Part shown: positions 16,868-25,863 of the stretch, in pieces
Position numbering within the stretch: the stretch's first letter is position 1
Layout of the letters: every line of letters starts with the position of its first letter
Assembly (NCBI RefSeq): GCF_020005365.1
Contig: NZ_JACNML010000002.1
Coordinates: 1 to 64,000 of the forward strand
Direction: 5' to 3'
Length of the DNA stretch: 64,000 nucleotides
DNA from: Kangiella shandongensis
GTDB taxonomy: Bacteria > Pseudomonadota > Gammaproteobacteria > Enterobacterales > Kangiellaceae
Notes under the pieces: generated by a model
Databases searched by the model: none
Told to the model about the DNA's origin: nothing
Seen by the model: the letters and a program-made list of their open reading frames with translations, nothing else
Translations under genes and position numbers: made by a program

Positions 16868-18338
16868 TCTGGTGCTCCTCAGTTTCTTTATCGTGAATCA
16901 TTGTGATAAAGAATCCCTCGTCCCTGATTTCAAACATGAAGTTTATCGTTGCACCAACGGTCAAGCTCGAAACATCAATAGACTCATCCAGTTTGAAGTC
17001 CATTGTTGCAGGGCCACGGTTCCATTTTGGAATGGCATCCCTTGAAATATTTACGGTGTTATTGTCGTGATTTATCGCATTTACTACGCCATCAACCCTT
17101 GCCTTTGGCACTTCTTTTGTTTTATTTTTGGCACTGGAGAAACGCTTAAAGTCTGATTCGATACTTGATTCAGAGTCAATTAAAAATTGACCGCTCAGCA
17201 CAACCTCATCGCTTTCCTGTAAACCTTCTATTACCTCAACAGCTTGATCCGTCACACGACCGGTTTTGACATTAACGGATTTATACTTGCCCTCTTCTAA
17301 AGCTACGACAACTCTATTACTGCTTTCGGTTCTTATCAGAGCCTGATTAGGTATTTGCAGAACCGAGTTTCTCGACTGGCTATTGATGGTGACTTCAGCA
17401 AACATATTTGGTTTCAGGAATTGGTCAGGGTTCTTAAACTCCAATCGAACCTTAGCCGCACGGTTCGTTGGATTGACCATCGGGTACACATAGTCGACCG
17501 TTCCCACCCATTCCTTTTGAGGTAAATATTTCAGTGTCATTGTCGCTTTTTGTCCCTCAACAACAAAAGGAAGTTGTCGCTCGAATAACTCAACATCGAC
17601 CCAGACGGTGTCCAGATTACCTATCGTCATGAGACGAGTCCCTGGCTTGATGTAGAAGCCTTCCCGTACATTGAGATTATCAATCAGGCCATCGAACTTG
17701 GCATAAAAAGTGACATTCTGAATTGGCTGTCGAGTTTTATTCAACTTTCTTAGCTCTGTCACACTGAACTCCAGCGACTGCAAACGCTGTTTTGCGGCGT
17801 TTAACAAGCTTTGATTGTTACGTTTTTTGGCTAACAGGTACTCTTCTTGCGCATTAACCAGTGCTGGAGAATATAGCTTGTAGAGAGGTTGCCCAGCTTT
17901 GATAAACTGCCCGTTGTGGCTGACATACAGTCGCTCAACCCAACCTTCTGTCCGAGAATGAATATGGCCCAGTGTTGTTTCGTCGTAATTAATGTAACCT
18001 ACCGTTCTTATATTGCTCTTCAAAGGAGCTTTGGTAACCTTACCGGTTTTAACACTTAAGTTATTAATGATGTTTGGATGAATTTTTACGGTTCCAGGAC
18101 TATCTTCAGCATCACCGTTTTCCTCATAAACTGGCACCAGGTCCATACCCATTGGAGACTTGCCGGGCTTGTCTCGTTTGTAACTTGCATCCATTGGTGC
18201 AACCCAGTATAGAGGTTTCTTTTCAGACGGCTCTTCACTGCTGGTTGTTTCACCCTGAAGTTGTTTCATTACAACTGCAGTGATAAGAGCGCCCACCACA
18301 ATACCTATTAATACCGTAATGACAGTCTTTTTATTCAT
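16860..18338 (-). CDS. cusB: CusB-type adaptor with N-terminal metal-binding and C-terminal CusF-like domains
   Basis: After an N-terminal anchor (ITVLIGIVVGALITAVVM) comes a heavy-metal-binding segment, YWVAPMDASY...SPMGMDLVPVY, in which the Cys residues usual for this motif are missing but Met residues are kept. Barrel-sandwich hybrid and hairpin regions follow (residues about 110-370). Residues about 405-485 are a CusF-like beta barrel: VDGVVNAINHDNNTVNISR and the aromatic/Met site WNRGPATMDF, which differs from the W-P-A-M-T-M of CusF by an insertion. Fusing the chaperone to the adaptor explains why no separate cusF gene is present. Overlaps with cusA and cusC show a tight operon. Confidence 0.88.
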   Translation of the reverse strand: MNKKTVITVLIGIVVGALITAVVMKQLQGETTSSEEPSEKKPLYWVAPMDASYKRDKPGKSPMGMDLVPVYEENGDAEDSPGTVKIHPNIINNLSVKTGKVTKAPLKSNIRTVGYINYDETTLGHIHSRTEGWVERLYVSHNGQFIKAGQPLYKLYSPALVNAQEEYLLAKKRNNQSLLNAAKQRLQSLEFSVTELRKLNKTRQPIQNVTFYAKFDGLIDNLNVREGFYIKPGTRLMTIGNLDTVWVDVELFERQLPFVVEGQKATMTLKYLPQKEWVGTVDYVYPMVNPTNRAAKVRLEFKNPDQFLKPNMFAEVTINSQSRNSVLQIPNQALIRTESSNRVVVALEEGKYKSVNVKTGRVTDQAVEVIEGLQESDEVVLSGQFLIDSESSIESDFKRFSSAKNKTKEVPKARVDGVVNAINHDNNTVNISRDAIPKWNRGPATMDFKLDESIDVSSLTVGATINFMFEIRDEGFFITMIHDKETEEHQND

Positions 18339-19704
18339 TGCTATCTCCAGCTGCTTTTTTAAACGTGCTTAAGTTGGAATTGATGCCTATATGAGCGAGC
18401 AACTCTTTTGATGATTCGGCCTGATAGTAATTCGCCCTGAGTTTGGCTTTCTGGATCTCGACGGCAATATCTAACACGGTTAACTGTGCATTGACTTCAT
18501 CAATTCTGGCTCTGACTAACTCAGCAAAATCTGCTTCATTGTTACTATAAGCAGTCATTGATGCTTCCCCCTGCAGGAATATCTGGGGGAATATTTTATT
18601 TCTATACAAGTTCAGTCGTTTATTTAAACTATCAAGCCGTGAGATCTGGGTGTCGTAACCAGCCACCAGCTTGTTGATAATTAACGCCCTTTCTTCTCGT
18701 CGCGACTCTTTTTTATAGACCGCTGCTTCTACTTCTTTATCCTGTTTATTTTCCGTGAATAGTGGTATGTCAAAGCTCACCCCAAGGCTGAAAAAATCAG
18801 GTCGCTCTTCTCCACCGGGCGCATCATTCCTGAGTCCATAGCTACCGCTAAGTGTAAACTGAGGTTTATACCCCTGCTTCTTTAAATCCACCATCTTGGC
18901 TGATGATGCGATGCTATGATCCATGGCCACAACAAGGGGGTGCTTTTGTGCTGCCCCCTTTTTATTGAGCAGCTGTATGCTTGGCAGGTCTGAACTAAAG
19001 TAATTGGTTTGCGTAGTGTTCCCGTCATGACTAAGGTAACTTTGTGGCAGTGGCATATATTCGCTAAGCTTACGAATCGACCTATGCAAGTTATCTTCAT
19101 GGACGGTAATTTGGTCATCCAGCTTCGACAACTCCAAATCCGCGCGAACTAACTCCTGCTGGCTACTGCTCTGAATAGCTGTCCGGTAGTTAATTTCCGC
19201 GGCTTCTTTAAGTTCCTGAAAGAGATGTTTTTTGTTTCGGATGAGTTCGATGCTTTTCTGAGCCTTATAAGCGTCAAGCCAGATCGAGCCGACTTGCATC
19301 ATTAATTGTGTTTTGCGGTTTGCTCTCAGGTAAGGTTGAACGCCGGCCTGTAAATTTTTTATATCACCCTTTAACTCCAGCGAGTCACCTCTTGCGAAAG
19401 TCTGGCTCAGGCCTAGCTTAAACTGTGTCATTGGCTGACTATTGAAACTAAAGTCATCAACGGGCAAGTTTGCCATGCTAACTGAGGCTTTGGGATCAGG
19501 TAAACTTGATGCTGCCAGCCCCTCTGACAGTAAAGACTTTTCCTGGTACTGACTTTTCTTTAACCAGGGGTCATTCTCTATCGCCATGACTAAAGTTGAC
19601 TCCAGGCTATAACCGTAACCATTCGTACTGGCTATTGCTGTTGCCTCTTTGCTCCACTGTAAACATAATGCCGATAATAAAATGACAAAAAACTTTATAC
19701 GCAT
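18331..19704 (-). CDS. cusC: CusC/TolC-type outer-membrane efflux protein
   Basis: The 457 residues begin with a signal peptide (FFVILLSALCLQWSKEATA) and show the repeated long helices of the outer-membrane efflux protein family, including GSYGLRNDAPGGEERPDFFS near residue 290 and SFDIPLFTENKQ in the second repeat. It should form the outer-membrane duct for CusBA. It is the second gene after the Cys-rich leader protein and overlaps cusB by 8 bases. Confidence 0.85.
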   Translation of the reverse strand: MRIKFFVILLSALCLQWSKEATAIASTNGYGYSLESTLVMAIENDPWLKKSQYQEKSLLSEGLAASSLPDPKASVSMANLPVDDFSFNSQPMTQFKLGLSQTFARGDSLELKGDIKNLQAGVQPYLRANRKTQLMMQVGSIWLDAYKAQKSIELIRNKKHLFQELKEAAEINYRTAIQSSSQQELVRADLELSKLDDQITVHEDNLHRSIRKLSEYMPLPQSYLSHDGNTTQTNYFSSDLPSIQLLNKKGAAQKHPLVVAMDHSIASSAKMVDLKKQGYKPQFTLSGSYGLRNDAPGGEERPDFFSLGVSFDIPLFTENKQDKEVEAAVYKKESRREERALIINKLVAGYDTQISRLDSLNKRLNLYRNKIFPQIFLQGEASMTAYSNNEADFAELVRARIDEVNAQLTVLDIAVEIQKAKLRANYYQAESSKELLAHIGINSNLSTFKKAAGDSNE

Positions 19705-19804
19705 AATGGGTTCTCTTGAGTAATTAACTTAGTAAGCGCATGCCTACGCTCCCTAGATTCAGACAGATCGATAACGCTATTTAATCGAAAAGCCTATCTA
19801 CGAT

Positions 19805-19818
19805 GGATAGATCTATCC
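19805..19818. repeat. 14-bp perfect palindrome between the leader gene and cusC
   Basis: The bases are GGATAGATCTATCC, identical on both strands. It lies in the 118-base gap between the two genes, just after the stop of the leader gene. It could be a small operator or an RNA hairpin that separates expression levels; there is no T run, so it is not a standard terminator. Confidence 0.3.
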
Positions 19819-19822
19819 TGGG

Positions 19823-20179
19823 TTAACTCAAGATGGGGGGTTTATATAAAGTATCTACTTGAAATGAATAGAGGGGGGATTTTAGAACCCAGACGGGTTC
19901 TGATTTTTGTACAGCAGTATTTGAAGAGTCAAGTGGAGCCTGCATTAGCGCTATACAGCCAGCCATAGTGCAGCTGGAAACCATATCGCAGCACACCATG
20001 TCAGTTGTGGTAGAGCTACTGCTGTCTTGCATCGAGCCATGCGCATGGTGCTCTGAGCTAAGGACCGGCTCGCTTTCAATGAGCCCCATGCTACATGAGG
20101 CGTTATCAAAAGCCATAAGCTGCCCCGTTACCTGCAGTAACGTCAACAGCAAAATTATATGAATGACTTTTGAGCTCAT
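19823..20179 (-). CDS. Cys/His/Met-rich exported leader protein of the cus operon
   Basis: The 118 residues start with a signal peptide (IILLLTLLQVTGQLMA). The mature part has metal-ligand clusters SSEHHAHGSM, DMVCCDM and SSCTMAGC, so it can probably bind copper or silver. Short Cys/His-rich exported proteins of the DUF2946/CopL type often precede Cu-efflux genes; this one fits in size and place but I cannot align it formally. It is the first gene downstream of a strong palindromic operator candidate, so it should mark the promoter-proximal end of the cusCBA unit. Confidence 0.65.
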   Translation of the reverse strand: MSSKVIHIILLLTLLQVTGQLMAFDNASCSMGLIESEPVLSSEHHAHGSMQDSSSSTTTDMVCCDMVSSCTMAGCIALMQAPLDSSNTAVQKSEPVWVLKSPLYSFQVDTLYKPPILS

Positions 20180-20204
20180 TATTGTACTAACCTATTAATA
20201 TATC

Positions 20205-20234
20205 GCTAGTTTATTGTAGATACGATAAACTAGC
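20205..20234. promoter_or_regulatory. Long near-perfect palindrome, candidate operator of the cus operon
   Basis: GCTAGTTTAT at 20205-20214 is mirrored exactly by ATAAACTAGC at 20225-20234. The inner bases GTA-GA-TAC extend the symmetry, leaving one mismatched pair in 30 bases. It lies 26 bases upstream of the first cus-operon start and is not followed by T residues, which argues against a terminator. It does not match the CueR or CusR boxes I know. Confidence 0.55.
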
Positions 20235-20276
20235 AATTATAAAAGTCGAGATTTACGTAGCTTTACATCCAGCCCA

Positions 20277-22052
20277 TTATGAATTCTCAGTAACGATAGG
20301 CTCTGGTTTAACGGCTCTCCGATGAATCTTATCCATACCAGCCCTTAGATCACCTTTCGCCTGCTCTATTAAGCGTTCCTTATCTCTCAATCGAATATCT
20401 TTGATATGCTCGTCAGCAAGGCTCTCTGAGACTCCCAGGCCAATCAAGGTCCTTTTGCCTAGTACTAAAGCTGATTCAAAAGTTTCCCTTACCGAGTAAT
20501 CAACCTGCTTGTCATACAACTCAAGCGAATGAACCCGGTCGTAAGAGCGAGCGAATATTTTTGTTTGAGGATTCACGCTCTTAACTAAATCAACAATACT
20601 GTTGGTAGTCTCCTTTTTATCGGTACATACAATAACAGCCTCAAAGCTCTGGATACCGGCAGCTTTTAATATATCTCGGCGCGTCCCGTCTCCAAAGTGG
20701 ACTCTAAAGCCGAATGACCCGGCATCTTTCACTCTTTGCGTATCATTATCAAGAATCGTCACATCAAAGCCTTTTGAGAATAAAGGCTGGGAGATGATTT
20801 GACCAAAACGACCAAAGCCAATAATCAGTACGTGACCACTGATATCACTGAAATCTTCGTCAATAACCTCCTCCATGCTTTTTGATAAGAACAGAGGTAC
20901 CAACTTATCAGCCAATGGCGACAACGCCATTGATACTGAAACGGTAGCGACCAATATAGAGGAAAGTTCGGAGTTAAAAATCCCTGCGATGGCTGCCGCG
21001 CCGAACAGCACGAAACCAAACTCACCGAGCTGAGAGAGCCCGAGAGCAGTTTTAATGGATACATTGTGGGTATTTTTTAATAAGCGAGCGATACTATAAA
21101 CGGTTACCGCTTTTAGATGCATGACTGCAGGGGCGGCTATTAAAATAATATGCCAATTATCTGCAACAATAGTCAGGTCAAGCGACAACCCTACAGCTAT
21201 GAAGAACAGCCCTAAGAACAAGCCTCTGAAAGGCTCAATATTGGCTTCAATTTCATGCCGATAAGCCGACTCGGCCAACATCACACCAGCCAGAAAAGAG
21301 CCCATGGCGTAAGACATACCCACCGCATCCATCAGCATGGCTGCAAATATAACAACACCCAGTGCGCTGGCTGTCATGATCTCTTGTGTTCTTGTCTTCG
21401 CCAGTAGTTTAAACAGAGGGTCCAGAAGGTATTTTCCGATTAAGATCAGTATGCCTATCGCGGCTATTGCGACTCCAATATTAATCAAACTTTGTTGTGT
21501 ACCGACATCACCGGCATTCGGTGATAATACCGTGACCAGCAGCAATAGCGGAACGATAGCTAAATCTTGAAATAATAAAATACTGAAGGTTTTTCTACCA
21601 TGAACACTCCCTCGCTCGTTATTTTCATCAAGCTGACTCATGACGATAGCGGTAGAAGATAAAGCCATCCCCAGACCAATAATGATAGCTGCTGATGCAC
21701 CGTAGCCCAGACCATAACTGACGCCACCGAGAACAAGACCGCAACCTATAACCTGTAATAGACCAAGACCGAATATGTCTCCCCGCATTTTCCATAGTGA
21801 AGAAGGGTTTAATTCGAGTCCAATAACAAAAAGAAAGAGTACTACGCCAAACTCGGAAAAATGAAGTAACTCCTCCGGATGTTCGGCGAACTGGCCTGAA
21901 AAAACCAGGTTAACAATAACCCCTGAGACCAGAAAGCCCAGTATCCCGCCTAAGCCCAGTCTTTTAAAGGCAGGTACAAAAACACAAGAAACAACAATTA
22001 ACACTAACGCTTGGAGGAACATAATCTCCAGGTGACTAAAAGAAAAGTTCAC
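20277..22052 (-). CDS. CPA2-family monovalent cation/proton antiporter (KefB-like)
   Basis: Residues about 1-385 form the 12-helix Na+/H+ exchanger-type membrane domain, with FVIGLELNPSSLWKMRGD and FQDLAIVPLLLLVTVL as the conserved CPA2 stretches. Residues about 410-525 are a TrkA-N Rossmann domain (HVLIIGFGRFGQIIS, then VTILDNDTQRVKDAG), which binds NAD(H) or another nucleotide. That domain order is typical of Kef-like K+ efflux systems. The GTG start has AGAGGG in front. It is the only gene on its transcript as far as spacing shows. Confidence 0.85.
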   Translation of the reverse strand: MNFSFSHLEIMFLQALVLIVVSCVFVPAFKRLGLGGILGFLVSGVIVNLVFSGQFAEHPEELLHFSEFGVVLFLFVIGLELNPSSLWKMRGDIFGLGLLQVIGCGLVLGGVSYGLGYGASAAIIIGLGMALSSTAIVMSQLDENNERGSVHGRKTFSILLFQDLAIVPLLLLVTVLSPNAGDVGTQQSLINIGVAIAAIGILILIGKYLLDPLFKLLAKTRTQEIMTASALGVVIFAAMLMDAVGMSYAMGSFLAGVMLAESAYRHEIEANIEPFRGLFLGLFFIAVGLSLDLTIVADNWHIILIAAPAVMHLKAVTVYSIARLLKNTHNVSIKTALGLSQLGEFGFVLFGAAAIAGIFNSELSSILVATVSVSMALSPLADKLVPLFLSKSMEEVIDEDFSDISGHVLIIGFGRFGQIISQPLFSKGFDVTILDNDTQRVKDAGSFGFRVHFGDGTRRDILKAAGIQSFEAVIVCTDKKETTNSIVDLVKSVNPQTKIFARSYDRVHSLELYDKQVDYSVRETFESALVLGKRTLIGLGVSESLADEHIKDIRLRDKERLIEQAKGDLRAGMDKIHRRAVKPEPIVTENS

Positions 22053-22107
22053 TTCGCCCTCTGTTTATCAATTATAATTACAGCTTATTATAAACAGAAA
22101 AACGCCA

Positions 22108-22237
22108 ATGACTACCCTTCTGGTTCTTACCGCTTATCTTGGCATTGTTATATCTTGGGGCTGCAGGTGCCTTTATAGGCAAGGATGCTCAGCATTGGGT
22201 TCTAAGAATTTTTGTGCGATACTTTCAGCACTTATAG
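22108..22237 (+). pseudogene. Small membrane-protein frame interrupted by one base
   Basis: From ATG 22108 the frame reads MTTLLVL and then drifts into Cys-rich nonsense. The frame one base over reads on as LPLILALLYLGAAGAFIGKD and then AQHWVLRIFVRYFQHL before a stop at 22235-22237. Removing one T near 22127 would join both into a sensible single-helix protein of about 42 residues. Either this is a frameshifted small gene or a sequencing error. Translation could also begin at TTG 22139. Confidence 0.35.
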
Positions 22238-22253
22238 AAGATGATGTTAATCA

Positions 22254-23003
22254 ATGCTTACCGAACAAGAGCTCATTCATTACAGTCGCCATATCATTCT
22301 TCCTCAGATTGATGAAGCTGGTCAGAAAAAAATAAAAGAATCCAAGGTGCTGGTAATTGGAATGGGCGGACTCGGCGCACCAGTTGCCATGTACTTGGCG
22401 GCGGCAGGTGTGGGCCACCTATATATAGCCGATCACGACCAAGTGGAGCGCTCAAATCTTCAAAGGCAAATCATTCATAAACTTGAAAGCATTGGGCTTG
22501 ATAAAGTCGATTCGGCTAAGGCGACGCTAAAGGCACTTAATCCCTGGATAGAAATAACCAGCATTCCAGAAAAGCTTGAAGGTCAAGCGTTAGATAAGCA
22601 GGTTTCTCAGGTGGATCTGGTGGTTGATTGCTGCGATAACTTTAGCACCCGTTTTGCAGTCAATCGCGCCGCAGTTAAACATCATAAGCCTCTGATATCC
22701 GGTGCTGCGATTCGCTTTGAAGGACAACTGGGCGTTTTCAATTATCATCACTCTTCACCTTGTTATCAGTGCCTCTATCAGCCCGATATTCAGCTTGATG
22801 AAAACTGCTTCGATCAAGGTGTTCTGTCACCGGTTGTGGGTACTATTGGTAGCCTGCAGGCCACGGAAACGTTAAAAGTTATCACCGGTGCTGGTAATGT
22901 CGCTGATGGGAAGTTATTGGTTTATGATGCTTTAAACCTTGACTTCAGAAAGCTCAAAGTTACCAAGGATGAAAACTGTCCAGTGTGTTCAGCAAAGCTG
23001 TGA
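22254..23003 (+). CDS. moeB: MoeB/ThiF-family adenylyltransferase
   Basis: This 249-residue E1-like enzyme activates the C-terminal Gly-Gly of a ubiquitin-fold sulfur carrier (MoaD or ThiS) by adenylation. Motifs are the N-terminal RYSRHIILPQ-like stretch (HYSRHIILPQIDE), the nucleotide loop GMGGLGAPVAMYLAAAGVG, the Arg finger RSNLQRQ, and CCDN. Zn ligands are CYQCLY near residue 170 and CPVC at the C terminus. MoeB and ThiF cannot be told apart reliably without neighbours, and neither moa nor thi genes are adjacent. Confidence 0.82.
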   Translation: MLTEQELIHYSRHIILPQIDEAGQKKIKESKVLVIGMGGLGAPVAMYLAAAGVGHLYIADHDQVERSNLQRQIIHKLESIGLDKVDSAKATLKALNPWIEITSIPEKLEGQALDKQVSQVDLVVDCCDNFSTRFAVNRAAVKHHKPLISGAAIRFEGQLGVFNYHHSSPCYQCLYQPDIQLDENCFDQGVLSPVVGTIGSLQATETLKVITGAGNVADGKLLVYDALNLDFRKLKVTKDENCPVCSAKL

Positions 23004-23069
23004 ACTAGCGATTCTTAGTATATAAGGCAAGCTTGGTTGGTTTGCACGGGTAAATACTGGAGCCTTAAG

Positions 23070-24287
23070 TTATCTATTTCTGTCCTGAGGTAACAAAAGA
23101 GCAAAAATAGCCGCCATCAAAACGAAGCCTGTTGATACTACTAAGCAAGTAATCATGCCGTATGCCTGAAATATCCAGCCCGATAATACGGTTCCGATAA
23201 GTCTACCCATGGCGTTGGCCATATAATAAAAACCAACATCCAAAGATACGCCGTCTTCATTTGCCATGTGCACGATTAAAAAGCTGTGTAGCGAAGAGTT
23301 AAGCGCGAAAATAATGCCAAATAGCATTAAACCGCCAAGTAAAACAAGTTCCGGGCTTAGCTTGTAGTACAGCCCCAAAGCGATCAGAGCGGGAATAGCT
23401 GACAGCGCCAGCGCCCAGTAAAATGCGGTTGTTCCGTTTGGCGAGTGCCCGGTGTTTCGTTGAGTTACTTTAGGCGCTAGCGTTTGAATAATGCCATAGC
23501 CAATAATCCACAGGGCCAGAAACCCGCCAACATAGGTATGGTTCCAACCAAACTGCGTCGATAGATACACTGGTAATGCAACCACAAACCAGATATCTCT
23601 GGCACCAAATAGAAACAGGCGGGCCGCCGACAAATAGTTAATGGCACTGCTTTTGGAAAATAGCTGTGAAAATTTAGGCTTACTTTTGGCCTTGCCCAAA
23701 TCCGATTTAAGTTTGAATAAACTTATCATCCAAACAACCAGCAGCGTGCCCGCCATAAAGATTATGGCCCCTTTAAAACCAATCAGGGTGAGCAGTAATC
23801 CCCCCATAAAAAAGCCAACACCCTTGAGGGTATTCTTAGATCCGGTTAACAGAGCTACCCAGCGATAAAGCTGTCTCTGTGCATCCTTAGCAACCAGCAG
23901 TTTTATCGAGCTTTTGGCGCTCATCTTATTCAGATCCTTGGCGATCCCGGATAAGGCCTGGGCTGACATAACCCAAGGTACAGTAAGCATCGCGCTCGGA
24001 ACCAATAACAGGCTTAAGGCGATGACTTGCAGGGCCAGCCCTATATTCATGGTCTTATTAAGCCCCAGCCGGGCACCAAGCCACCCCCCAACTAAGTTGG
24101 TAACAACACCAAAAATTTCATAGAAAAGAAACAGCATGGCTATCTGTAACGGACTGTAACCAAGTTGGTGGAAGTAGAGAACCACCAGCATTCTTAAGGC
24201 ACCGTCGGTTAAGGTGAAAGCCCAATAGTTAGCGGTTATGACAATATACTGCCGAACGTCCTGAGATAAGCCTTGCAGCCTTTCCAT
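23070..24287 (-). CDS. arsJ: ArsJ organoarsenical efflux permease (MFS)
   Basis: The 405 residues form a 12-helix major-facilitator protein. The identification as ArsJ comes from the sequence start (VRQYIVITANYWAFTLTDGALRMLVVLYFH, here quoted as two parts: ITANYWAFTLTDGALRMLV and VLYFHQLGYSPLQIAML) and from the gene directly upstream, a glyceraldehyde-3-phosphate dehydrogenase homologue under an ArsR gene. Known function: GAPDH forms 1-arseno-3-phosphoglycerate from arsenate and ArsJ extrudes it, giving arsenate resistance without reduction. Only 3 bases separate the two genes. Confidence 0.88.
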   Translation of the reverse strand: MERLQGLSQDVRQYIVITANYWAFTLTDGALRMLVVLYFHQLGYSPLQIAMLFLFYEIFGVVTNLVGGWLGARLGLNKTMNIGLALQVIALSLLLVPSAMLTVPWVMSAQALSGIAKDLNKMSAKSSIKLLVAKDAQRQLYRWVALLTGSKNTLKGVGFFMGGLLLTLIGFKGAIIFMAGTLLVVWMISLFKLKSDLGKAKSKPKFSQLFSKSSAINYLSAARLFLFGARDIWFVVALPVYLSTQFGWNHTYVGGFLALWIIGYGIIQTLAPKVTQRNTGHSPNGTTAFYWALALSAIPALIALGLYYKLSPELVLLGGLMLFGIIFALNSSLHSFLIVHMANEDGVSLDVGFYYMANAMGRLIGTVLSGWIFQAYGMITCLVVSTGFVLMAAIFALLLPQDRNR

Positions 24288-24290
24288 GTT

Positions 24291-25301
24291 CTACTCTACC
24301 CCTTGCTCGATCACCATCTTTACAAGCTCGGCGGTTCGATTGGCATAACCCCATTCGTTGTCATACCAAAGATACAGTTTCACCTGGGTCTCGTTAACCA
24401 CCATGGTCGATAAGGCATCGACGATAGACGAGCGTGGATCAGTTTTATAATCAACCGAAACCAGTGGACGCTCTTCATAACCCAAAATATCTTTCAGCTC
24501 GTTTTCCGATGCCTGCTTAAGAAACTCATTAACCTGTTCAACAGTCGTTGGCTTTTCAACCTCAAAAACACAGTCTGTAATGGAGGCGTTGGCTAAAGGC
24601 ACTCGCACAGCATGACCATTAAGTTTACCCTTAAGCTCGGGGAAGATATGAGTAATGGCAGTGGCTGAGCCAGTCGTTGTCGGAATTAAGTTCATACCGC
24701 ATGCGCGCGCCCGACGTAAGTCTTTATGCGGTGCATCAAGAATGGTCTGGGTATTCGTGATGTCGTGGATCGTCGTCATGCTGCCATGCTTAATGCCCAG
24801 TTTTTCATGGATCACTTTAACAGCTGGCGCCAGGCAGTTGGTAGTACAGGAAGCCGCCGTAACGATGCGATAGCCATTTTTGTCATAGAGATCGTGGTTC
24901 ACTCCCATTACGATATTGAGTACGCCCTCTTCCTTAACGGGTGCCGTTACTACGACACGCTTGACGCCCTGCTCAAGATATTCCTGCAGAACAGACTTGG
25001 TTTTCATCTTGCCGGAAGCTTCGATCACTAAATCACATTGCGACCAGTCGGTTTCGGACAGTTGTGTGTGTTGCGAACAAGTAATGTTTTTACTGTCGAT
25101 AGTCATCTGATTACTGTCGCTAGTCGCTTCGTAATCCCAGCGTCCATGCACTGAGTCGAAGTTAAGCAGGTGGGCAAGTGTTTTTGCATCACCGGCTGGA
25201 TCATTGATGTGAATAATATCTACATTCGGTGTGTTCCAGAGCGCTCGCATCGTTAAACGCCCCATACGACCAAAACCATTAATACCAACTTTAATGGACA
25301 T
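24291..25301 (-). CDS. ArsJ-associated glyceraldehyde-3-phosphate dehydrogenase
   Basis: The 336 residues are a complete GAPDH: the NAD-binding start [11 protein letters not shown], the catalytic Cys in [10 protein letters not shown] (near residue 150), and [11 protein letters not shown] near the C terminus. In this operon it is expected to use arsenate in place of phosphate and deliver 1-arseno-3-phosphoglycerate to ArsJ. It differs from a glycolytic copy by its place between arsR and arsJ; the glycolytic reaction remains possible. It is separated from arsR by 33 bases. Confidence 0.87.
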   Translation of the reverse strand: MSIKVGINGFGRMGRLTMRALWNTPNVDIIHINDPAGDAKTLAHLLNFDSVHGRWDYEATSDSNQMTIDSKNITCSQHTQLSETDWSQCDLVIEASGKMKTKSVLQEYLEQGVKRVVVTAPVKEEGVLNIVMGVNHDLYDKNGYRIVTAASCTTNCLAPAVKVIHEKLGIKHGSMTTIHDITNTQTILDAPHKDLRRARACGMNLIPTTTGSATAITHIFPELKGKLNGHAVRVPLANASITDCVFEVEKPTTVEQVNEFLKQASENELKDILGYEERPLVSVDYKTDPRSSIVDALSTMVVNETQVKLYLWYDNEWGYANRTAELVKMVIEQGVE

Positions 25302-25334
25302 TAAGTGACTCCTGATTATGAAATATGACGATGA

Positions 25335-25682
25335 TTAATCGCAGCAATTTGCCACGCGAACCGGGCGATCGCCCATGCAGCATAAATTATCCAGATACTG
25401 CTGAATAGAGTCTTTCTGTGCCTTTAGTGTTGTCTCCAACACCGATAAGGTCCACTCCGGAAGCTCTCTGTTCAGACGGTAATACATCCATTGGCTTTGT
25501 CTGCGCGCTTCTAACAGCGACAGGTTTTTCAATTGGGCCAGATGGCGTGAGACCTTGGGCTGCGATTCTTTTAAGGCTTCGGTCAGCTCGCATACACACA
25601 ATTCTTCTTCGTGCAGGATCAGTAAAATTGTTTTCAACCGTGTTTCATCGGAAAGACATTTAAAAAATTGAGTTGCTTGCAT
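25335..25682 (-). CDS. arsR: ArsR-family arsenic-responsive repressor
   Basis: The 115 residues form one winged-helix ArsR/SmtB domain. The metalloid site motif ELCVCEL near residue 30 is the classic Cys-x-Cys of ArsR, and additional Cys occur at the C terminus (NLCCMG, ANCCD). The recognition helix is SQPKVSRHLAQLKN. It should repress its own operon with GAPDH and arsJ until As(III) binds. The divergent hpd gene shares the intergenic region. Confidence 0.87.
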   Translation of the reverse strand: MQATQFFKCLSDETRLKTILLILHEEELCVCELTEALKESQPKVSRHLAQLKNLSLLEARRQSQWMYYRLNRELPEWTLSVLETTLKAQKDSIQQYLDNLCCMGDRPVRVANCCD

Positions 25683-25863
25683 AACTAACGAAGCCTCTAA
25701 ATATCTCTATATTCGAATTTCCATATATTGTATAACCCTCAATGTCATTGTAAAGTTAAAGTTTGATGACAGAGCAGAAATAGCTTTATTGATCCAGGTC
25801 AAGCTGTAATGACAGCTTAAACTATACCCTATACTTTTTAGGATTAACGTAGGTATAGTCATC
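25683..25863. promoter_or_regulatory. Divergent arsR / hpd promoter region with an FNR-like box
   Basis: Near the arsR start an AT-rich imperfect dyad (TATATTCGAATTTCCATATA, about 25708-25727) may be the ArsR operator. Closer to hpd, TTGATCCAGGTCAA at 25789-25802 differs from TTGAT-N4-ATCAA at one base and is 62 bases from the hpd start. The second site suggests that the aromatic pathway also answers to the Crp/Fnr-type regulator encoded 6 kb downstream. Confidence 0.45.
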
